From positions 1 through 9,631 of the forward strand of contig JAJYUV010000035.1 in the NCBI GenBank assembly GCA_021792355.1: DNA of 9,631 nt, in the 5' to 3' direction. The notes beneath the pieces were generated by a model. It was not told the DNA's origin. It was given only the letters and a program-made list of their open reading frames with translations, and did not search any database. The DNA is from Thermoplasmata archaeon. GTDB lineage: Archaea; Thermoplasmatota; Thermoplasmata; Thermoplasmatales; GCA-001856825. The position numbers were made by a program, and so were the translations under genes. Of this stretch, positions 5,877 to 9,631 are shown one piece after another; position 1 is the stretch's first letter, and every line of letters starts with the position of its first letter.

Positions 5877-7118
5877 TCAGACCGCCTCGAATATCATTAA
5901 GTCTCTGTATGCACAGATCAGGAACCTGCCTTTAATGGCGTCTTCAATCGATATTGCGTTTATTATCGGATCATTTTCGTATGACACAAAGATCCGATCG
6001 ATAAGTTTAAAACCGCTATCCATGAATATCTTCGCTGTGTTGAAAGCAAGATCCGCCACATGTGGTTCACCGGACATGGATCCCACCTGACCGATTATGC
6101 ATGCCACAATGCCATGTTCTGTAAGTGCAGACATGCAAGATTCCGCAATCGTGTTTATTGTGTTGTAAAACTCTTCCTCTGTGTGGTTTGAGAGATCCGT
6201 AACCTGTTTAGTATATTCTCCCCGTTTCTGTATGGAATAGGGAGGATCCAGGACAATCAGCTTAGGCTTCTGCTTGACCCTGAGTTTAGGCAGTCCATTC
6301 GTGATATCCCATTTCTGTATGCCCTTCGATTCATCTGGATTCAAGTCATACATGGCATATCTCCTGGACATTGCTTTGCATACGTCCCCTGTTGTTCCTG
6401 ACCCTGCCATTGGATCTAAAACAAGATCAAACGGTTGTGTGTAATACCATAGCAGGTTTTCTATAACCTGTCCTGGCATTCTTCCGGGATACTTCTCACC
6501 GAATTGTGGATCACATGCATTGAATTCCCAGAAATCCGTGTCCTGACAAGAAAGGGAAGGTTGTTCGGTTTTGGACATGTGTCCGAAACCGGAAATCATT
6601 TCGGAGATACGGCTTTTTTTCAATCCTACTTTATCCGCAATTTCTTCCTCGGTATGGCAAGACAGGTAAAGCTTCAGGATCGCCATATCTCTGTCTTCAT
6701 CCTGCTGTTCCCGGATGTCATGGGTATATCGGAGTACCGTTTTCTCAGAGATCGAAAATAGTTCGAGTAATTCTGATAGTGGCATATTGTTGGTATAAAG
6801 TCGCCGAACCCAATTCTTCTTGTCCTCGGGTATTAGCTGATGTCCATGCACAGCATTCATTCTTATTGCAGTTTCGAGACATATTGCATCATCAGTTGTA
6901 TCAAGAACATTGACTTCGATTTCTGTTATGCCTTCAGCCCTGAATGCCATCAACCTGTGGTAGCCGTCAACGATCCTGTTTTTCTTATCAACAGTGATTG
7001 GTGGCAATTTATCTATCGATTCCCGGTAACGTTGGACAACATGCCTATCAACACTTTCACGCGGATATATGTGTTCGTCATAGACGATTTCTTCAGTTTT
7101 CATTTTCTTGGTTGTCAT
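5877..7118 (-). CDS. ParB-like domain fused to a DNA methyltransferase
   Basis: This is a two-part protein. Residues about 7-100 form a ParB/Srx-type domain, with the signature IVDGYHRLMAF at 49-59. Two helix-turn-helix-like segments follow (about 113-133 and 156-176). Residues about 205-413 are an SAM-dependent amino-methyltransferase, with binding motif DPMAGSGTT (235-243) and catalytic DPPY (291-294). DPPY indicates methylation of an exocyclic amino group (N6-adenine or N4-cytosine); the target site cannot be read from sequence. No partner endonuclease is adjacent, so it looks like an orphan methyltransferase. Its ATG overlaps the stop of the 38-aa gene (ATGA, 7115-7118), with AGGA 9 nt upstream. 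It lies directly before the helicase-like gene, suggesting methylation tied to replication, regulation or self-protection. ParB-methyltransferase fusions are known in phages and mobile elements. Confidence 0.9.
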   Translation of the reverse strand: MTTKKMKTEEIVYDEHIYPRESVDRHVVQRYRESIDKLPPITVDKKNRIVDGYHRLMAFRAEGITEIEVNVLDTTDDAICLETAIRMNAVHGHQLIPEDKKNWVRRLYTNNMPLSELLELFSISEKTVLRYTHDIREQQDEDRDMAILKLYLSCHTEEEIADKVGLKKSRISEMISGFGHMSKTEQPSLSCQDTDFWEFNACDPQFGEKYPGRMPGQVIENLLWYYTQPFDLVLDPMAGSGTTGDVCKAMSRRYAMYDLNPDESKGIQKWDITNGLPKLRVKQKPKLIVLDPPYSIQKRGEYTKQVTDLSNHTEEEFYNTINTIAESCMSALTEHGIVACIIGQVGSMSGEPHVADLAFNTAKIFMDSGFKLIDRIFVSYENDPIINAISIEDAIKGRFLICAYRDLMIFEAV

Positions 7119-7231
7119 TCGTACACGTCCTGAAGAAAAGCTGCAAGAAAATGATTAAATACCATACCTGCATGATAATCTTGCCCAATGTTTGCCTCCT
7201 GGGGATTTGCAGTCCCCTCGGGCAAACTCAT
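7115..7231 (-). CDS. Tiny coupled ORF, 38 aa, unknown function
   Basis: The product begins MSLPEGTANPQEANIGQDYH and ends FLQDVYE; its second half could form an amphipathic helix. No family is recognised. Support comes from context. The ATG is preceded 7 nt upstream by AGGAGG (7244-7239). It overlaps the stop of the 59-aa gene as ATGA (7228-7231), and its own stop overlaps the methyltransferase start as ATGA (7115-7118). A second AGGAGG lies inside it at 7201-7196 ahead of an in-frame ATT. The first 15 codons also form a strong RNA hairpin. It may be a real small protein or chiefly a leader ORF that controls translation of the methyltransferase. Confidence 0.6.
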   Translation of the reverse strand: MSLPEGTANPQEANIGQDYHAGMVFNHFLAAFLQDVYE

Positions 7232-7240
7232 GGTTTTGCC
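7190..7240 (-). promoter_or_regulatory. Mutually exclusive RNA hairpins around the 38-aa start
   Basis: On the minus-strand mRNA, TTTGCC (7226-7221) can pair with GGCAAA (7240-7235) upstream. This puts the ATG of the 38-aa gene in an 8-nt loop and abuts its Shine-Dalgarno sequence. Alternatively GTTTGCC (7227-7221) pairs with GGCAAAC (7196-7190) downstream, with an inner GGGGA/TCCCC stem (7217-7213 and 7205-7201), hiding the second AGGAGG. The two folds share the same central strand and cannot coexist. This arrangement is seen directly; a switching role is inferred. Confidence 0.5.
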
Positions 7241-7407
7241 TCCTTTTTCATTGCATCCAGTGTTTTTGCGATCTTGCGCCAGCCCAAAAATTCTGGCAAA
7301 AATTCCTGATCGGCCATATGGTCTTTTGCCGTCAAAATCAGCGTCCGCAACGGTTCAGGATAGGAAAGCGCCTCAGATTTCAGCTTCCCGAGATCGACGT
7401 CACTCAT
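7228..7407 (-). CDS. Small hypothetical protein, 59 aa, translationally coupled
   Basis: No family is recognised. The product begins MSDVDLGKLKSEALSYPEPL and continues through a mainly helical sequence with LPEFLGWRKIAKTL (residues 37-50) to a lysine-rich end. It lacks cysteines, a signal peptide and membrane segments. Its ATG overlaps the end of the AbrB-like gene by 8 nt, and an excellent Shine-Dalgarno sequence, GGAGGTGAT (7421-7413), complementary to the 16S rRNA 3' end, lies just upstream. Its TGA overlaps the next ATG. This packing makes it very likely to be a genuine gene. It might be the partner of the AbrB-like protein, as small partners are common beside such regulators, but it does not resemble a known toxin. 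Confidence 0.72.
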   Translation of the reverse strand: MSDVDLGKLKSEALSYPEPLRTLILTAKDHMADQEFLPEFLGWRKIAKTLDAMKKEAKP

Positions 7408-7573
7408 TGCGGATCACCTCCAACCTCAGGCAGTTGTCATCTTCGATACTCACAAAAACAGACTGACAATTCTGTGCTTTCAAAAGCTCTATGAGAACCG
7501 GCGGAATCGCCAGAGTTATTGCCGATGTGCCTCGGCTCAATTTCCTTCTGAATTTTAATTCTTTTAATTCCAT
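7400..7573 (-). CDS. AbrB/SpoVT/MazE-fold small DNA-binding protein, 57 aa
   Basis: The protein is a short swapped-hairpin type regulator. It begins MELKELKFRRKLSRGTSAIT, then has the family hallmark LAIPPVLIELL (residues 21-31), where the IPP follows the basic loop. It ends with a strand pair around VFVSIEDDNCLRLEVI. The length (57) is normal for stand-alone AbrB-like proteins, which act as dimers that bind AT-rich promoter DNA and often repress their own operons. It is the first gene of the five-gene operon reaching to the helicase-like gene. A TATA box lies about 35 bp upstream, and inverted CTTCAGT/ACTGAAG words bracket that box, a plausible autoregulatory operator. Some family members are antitoxins; the next gene could be its partner, but this is not shown. 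Confidence 0.8.
   Translation of the reverse strand: MELKELKFRRKLSRGTSAITLAIPPVLIELLKAQNCQSVFVSIEDDNCLRLEVIRNE
7413..7421 (-). promoter_or_regulatory. Near-perfect Shine-Dalgarno sequence of the 59-aa gene
   Basis: GGAGGTGAT on the minus strand matches the anti-Shine-Dalgarno end of 16S rRNA over nine bases. The GGAGG part ends 9 nt before the ATG at 7407. It lies inside the AbrB-like coding sequence and decides the start of the overlapping 59-aa gene. Confidence 0.8.
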
Positions 7574-7692
7574 TTGACTTCAGTCGAACAGTTGTTTAAA
7601 GGATAATATAAAAACTGAAGCAAAATTATGATATTATCAACCACTGTAAATATTAAATTTAAATCTAATCCTTAAATAGTTCTATGAATTGA
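7574..7692. promoter_or_regulatory. Divergent promoter region between the replication operon and the 142-aa gene
   Basis: For the minus-strand operon, TTTATATTAT (about 7612-7603) lies around 35 bp before the AbrB-like ATG, giving a leader of about 10 nt. For the plus-strand gene, TATTAAATTTAAAT (7651-7664) lies about 36 bp before its ATG; CTTAAATA at 7671-7678 is closer but too near. Inverted words CTTCAGT (7578-7584) and ACTGAAG (7614-7620) flank the operon TATA box. TGATA-T-TATCA (7629-7639) is a small palindrome between the promoters. The region is very AT-rich. Confidence 0.6.
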
Positions 7693-8121
7693 ATGGTTGT
7701 GAAGAATGGAGACAGAGTCAGGAATTTCATTCTCTCGTACACCCAGTTTTATGACACTTCAGCGATTAGAGAAAATGATCTTCTTACAGCAGTGAATGAG
7801 AAGTTCAAGACTTCATACCAGCTTAACCGGTTCCGAGACTTCTATATCGACAAAATGTCAGATCACTTTAAGAAATTTCGAGGACAAGACGGATATTACG
7901 TCTTCACGCGTATAGACATACAGCCAGATCCTGATTGGACACTTTCCCTCGGTTTAGAATTCGAGGAACGTGCTAAAGAACAGAAATGGTACTCGGAGAA
8001 TGAGAATTTTCTTATGTATCTGGACTATGCAAGAAGGCACAATGACTTAGAGTTTAAAGACCACATATTGTTGGAAAAATTAGCAGAGTTGGAAAAAAAG
8101 GAGGTTAAGGCAACCTCATGA
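7693..8121 (+). CDS. Hypothetical protein, 142 aa, divergent from the replication operon
   Basis: I do not recognise the family. The N-terminal half (residues about 5-75) alternates helices and a strand pair ending GYYVFTRIDI, compatible with a winged helix-turn-helix fold, but without a decisive motif. The C-terminal part is highly charged and helical (LLEKLAELEKKEVKA). No signal peptide or membrane segment is seen. It is the only plus-strand gene, sharing a divergent promoter region with the AbrB-led operon, and its end overlaps the 3' end of the integrase gene by 17 bp. The ATG at 7693 was chosen because the ATG at 7680 region is followed at once by a stop. A regulator of excision or of the divergent operon would fit the position, but that is inference. 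Confidence 0.78.
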   Translation: MVVKNGDRVRNFILSYTQFYDTSAIRENDLLTAVNEKFKTSYQLNRFRDFYIDKMSDHFKKFRGQDGYYVFTRIDIQPDPDWTLSLGLEFEERAKEQKWYSENENFLMYLDYARRHNDLEFKDHILLEKLAELEKKEVKATS

Positions 8122-8129
8122 TTGCCTTA
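8101..8129. terminator. Nested hairpins at the convergent gene ends
   Basis: GAGGTT (8101-8106) pairs with AACCTC (8112-8117). Alternatively TAAGGCAA (8106-8113) pairs with TTGCCTTA (8122-8129), with the stop codon of the 142-aa gene in the loop. They cover the overlap of two convergent genes and could limit read-through in both directions, although no T-tract follows. Confidence 0.35.
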
Positions 8130-9448
8130 TCTCCATTCACGGCGGCCACGTACTCAAAACCTTCCATGAAGTAATCGTCCACATAATTCAAAGGAACCAT
8201 GACCTGCCTTGATCCATTCTTCCGTCTGCCTATCTCCTTTGCGTCTGTGTGTGCCTTCTCCTGAATCTTCTGCTTATCCTGAGTCGGTCCAATCTTCTCC
8301 TGAATCTTCTTCTGAAGTTTCTCATCCGATAGTTCGATCATGCCTTCGATCTCAGAGTCATTGAAGCCAAACACTTTTTTCAGGACGGTTCCGGTGAGAG
8401 ATTTCTCAATGCTCTGCTTGTCATCCTCTGATAGTGCTTTCTTTTCAGTTTCAATAAGCTCCAAGCACTTTGCGTACTGATTCCTGCCTTCGTCTATCAT
8501 GCCTTCTCTCTTGGTATAGGTCTCTTCAATGTCGCCCTTGTGTCCCATGATGAACTGTCTCCAGGGATGCGTTATGAAGCCCTTCGATTCAGCCATGTCT
8601 AAGTTAGTGCCGAAATAAATCCTTAAAATATACGGTCTCCAGTCAAAACCGGCTTTTGTAATTGTTGCCTTTATCCTTCGAAGCAATAACGTGGTCATCA
8701 GGAACCTGTTCTTTTTTTCAAGTGATTGTTTTTCTATTGGCAATATGACCGGCGATTCTTTGGTTAAACGTTCTCCATTGGCTATCCTCGTTTCAAGGTA
8801 TTCTTTCAGGTATTCTGAGCCTTCAGGGCCTATGAAAGTGAAATACTTTGTTCTTGTCTTTGAGAGATCCGGTTTTACTATGATCTGAGCCGGAATATTG
8901 GCAAACTCTACCTTTCCCTTGGCGACACTCAGATCGACAATGTCTCCAATGGCAAGCCCTTCGGTTCCATCTATGTTGCCCAAGACTTCAGGTCTCAGTC
9001 CTGAATAAGCCATTAAAGAGATACCCACTCTTTCCCTCATTGTAGCGGTCCTGAGAATCCTTGAAAGTTCTTCTTTGCTGGGTATGATCTCCCTTTCAGC
9101 TCTCAGGTTCCGGTTCTCGTTCCTTATGTTGATACCAAGTCTCACAATTACATTATTGAACTTCAGGTATGAGATAAGGGCCTTTATGCTTGTTGAAATG
9201 GACGATCCCATCGTGCCTTTTGACTCCATCAGCCTTATCTGATCAGATACTGCTCCCTTGAAATCCTCAAACTGATCCCTTGCGAATGTGACAATATTCT
9301 CAGGATCCTTCCTCAGGTATTCAAGCCATAGGCCAAAATTCCTCAGATATGTGTCTGAAGTAACCTGAGACCTTGCTTTGACATTTGAATACCATCTTTC
9401 AACCTTCTTATTTTCCAATAATTTCTTGTGCCTTGTTGCAGGATTCAT
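8105..9448 (-). CDS. Archaeal tyrosine recombinase / integrase, 447 aa
   Basis: This enzyme cuts and rejoins DNA at attachment sites through a covalent phosphotyrosine link and probably integrates the element into tRNA-Cys. Residues about 15-105 form the core-binding SAM-like domain. The catalytic domain shows Arg152 in YSGLRPEVLG, a second Arg276 in RPYILRIYFGTNL, His303 in MGHKGDIEET and the nucleophile Tyr311 in ETYTKR. A lysine in the SKTRTK segment (197-201) is the likely beta-hairpin lysine. The 136 residues after Tyr311 form a charged extension ending in a module like FEYVAAVNGDKAIMRLP, typical of archaeal integrases. The gene is intact, unlike SSV-type integrases split by integration. 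It lies 49 bp from the tRNA 3' end. The ATG at 9446-9448 has a TATA box about 25 bp upstream, pointing to leaderless expression. Confidence 0.95.
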   Translation of the reverse strand: MNPATRHKKLLENKKVERWYSNVKARSQVTSDTYLRNFGLWLEYLRKDPENIVTFARDQFEDFKGAVSDQIRLMESKGTMGSSISTSIKALISYLKFNNVIVRLGINIRNENRNLRAEREIIPSKEELSRILRTATMRERVGISLMAYSGLRPEVLGNIDGTEGLAIGDIVDLSVAKGKVEFANIPAQIIVKPDLSKTRTKYFTFIGPEGSEYLKEYLETRIANGERLTKESPVILPIEKQSLEKKNRFLMTTLLLRRIKATITKAGFDWRPYILRIYFGTNLDMAESKGFITHPWRQFIMGHKGDIEETYTKREGMIDEGRNQYAKCLELIETEKKALSEDDKQSIEKSLTGTVLKKVFGFNDSEIEGMIELSDEKLQKKIQEKIGPTQDKQKIQEKAHTDAKEIGRRKNGSRQVMVPLNYVDDYFMEGFEYVAAVNGDKAIMRLP

Positions 9449-9468
9449 GATTATACAACCAAAAGAAG

Positions 9469-9476
9469 TATAATAA
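9469..9476 (-). promoter_or_regulatory. TATA box of the integrase gene
   Basis: TTATTATA on the minus strand is centred about 24-25 bp before the integrase ATG, so transcription would start at or next to the start codon. The box lies between the integrase and the tRNA 3' end, inside the likely attachment junction, so integration or excision may change its upstream context. Confidence 0.6.
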
Positions 9477-9497
9477 TTCTCTTACCATCTTTGATAA

Positions 9498-9540
9498 AGG
9501 ATAGGTAGGGAGTTGAACCCTATTAGATGGGATCTGCAGT
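9498..9540 (-). other. Probable attachment site in the tRNA-Cys 3' half
   Basis: Integrases of this type usually recombine within the 3' half of a tRNA gene, and the element restores that half on integration. The tRNA here is intact and its 3' end is 49 bp from the integrase start. I saw no second copy of this segment in the window, so the matching site probably lies beyond the left edge. The exact crossover point cannot be placed. Confidence 0.5.
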
Positions 9541-9569
9541 CCCACGCATGACCGCTCTGCCACCTATCC
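9498..9569 (-). tRNA. tRNA-Cys (anticodon GCA)
   Basis: On the minus strand the 72-nt sequence folds fully. The acceptor stem is GGATAGG/CCTATCC. The D-arm is GCA/TGC with an AGCGGTCA-like loop. The anticodon stem is TGGGA/TCCCA with loop CTGCAGA (anticodon GCA). The variable loop has five bases, and the T-arm is TAGGG/CCCTA with loop TTCAACT. The discriminator base is U, as in cysteine tRNAs. CCA is not encoded and no intron is present. Its 3' end faces the integrase gene, the normal orientation for an integration target. Confidence 0.95.
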
Positions 9570-9594
9570 ACGATACCACGGTAAATATCCAATC

Positions 9595-9603
9595 AATTTA
9601 AAC
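9595..9603 (-). promoter_or_regulatory. Probable TATA box of tRNA-Cys
   Basis: GTTTAAATT on the minus strand (9603-9595) is 26-34 bp upstream of the tRNA 5' end, the expected place for an archaeal tRNA promoter. The remaining bases to 9631 are probably host chromosome and are too short to assign. Confidence 0.5.
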
Positions 9604-9631
9604 TATTTTGTAAGACCCGTCGAAGGTTCCT

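Noticed and set aside
6171..6190. TGTAAAACTCTT inside the methyltransferase gene, matching half of the 2731 palindrome
   Set aside because: It lacks the partner arm and lies in coding sequence, so it is probably chance.
7188..7494. Plus-strand frames of about 92-103 codons opposite the small operon genes
   Set aside because: They are shadows of three overlapping minus-strand genes that have start signals and ATGA junctions.
7228..7573. Toxin-antitoxin pair made of the AbrB-like gene and the 59-aa gene
   Set aside because: The gene order and size fit, but the 59-aa protein has no features of a known toxin, and the genes belong to a longer replication operon.
9598..9631. C-terminal end of another minus-strand gene reading GTFDGSYKIV before a TAA at 9598
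   Set aside because: Only about ten codons are visible and the TAA overlaps the tRNA promoter. It is too short to support.

Overview
The window looks archaeal, most plausibly a Thermoplasmata-type euryarchaeon. Promoters have archaeal form: AT-rich TATA boxes sit 23-36 bp upstream of starts and several genes appear leaderless. The integrase is of the archaeal tyrosine-recombinase type, with a long C-terminal extension after the catalytic tyrosine. A tRNA-Cys(GCA) gene without an encoded CCA closes the right side. The genus cannot be fixed from sequence alone. Most of the window reads as one integrative element (an integrated plasmid or virus-like replicon) lying against the 3' end of that tRNA gene.

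Layout from left to right. Positions 1-1370 (minus) hold the first 456 codons of HsdM, the methyltransferase subunit of a type I restriction-modification system; the rest runs off the left edge. Positions 1465-2499 (minus) encode a 344-residue coiled-coil protein of unknown function. Its upstream region carries three GATTACA repeats and two palindromes related in sequence. Positions 2820-3041 (minus) encode a 73-residue unknown protein. Positions 3042-3970 contain no convincing gene but are dense in structure: phased CCGAAA repeats, several hairpins, and at 3714-3962 twelve copies of CTCAC/GTGAG in direct and inverted order around an AT-rich core. I read this last part as a probable replication origin.

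Positions 3971-7573 (minus) form a tightly packed five-gene operon. In transcription order it encodes an AbrB-like DNA-binding protein (57 aa), a 59-aa unknown, a 38-aa unknown, a ParB-domain/DNA-methyltransferase fusion (413 aa), and a 634-aa P-loop ATPase resembling superfamily 3 replicative helicases. Neighbouring genes overlap by 4-8 nt or are 1 nt apart, and Shine-Dalgarno sequences precede the internal starts. A pair of mutually exclusive RNA hairpins surrounds the 38-aa gene start.

A divergent 142-aa gene (7693-8121, plus) meets the integrase gene (8105-9448, minus) tail to tail with a 17-bp overlap. The integrase is followed by tRNA-Cys (9498-9569, minus). No second copy of the tRNA 3' end is visible, so the far attachment site is probably beyond the left edge.

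Proposed logic (inference): the integrase places the element at tRNA-Cys. The AbrB-like protein regulates the divergent promoter region. The helicase acts on the iteron array beside its own stop codon. The ParB-methyltransferase may couple DNA methylation to replication or protection, and the type I system may be defensive cargo.
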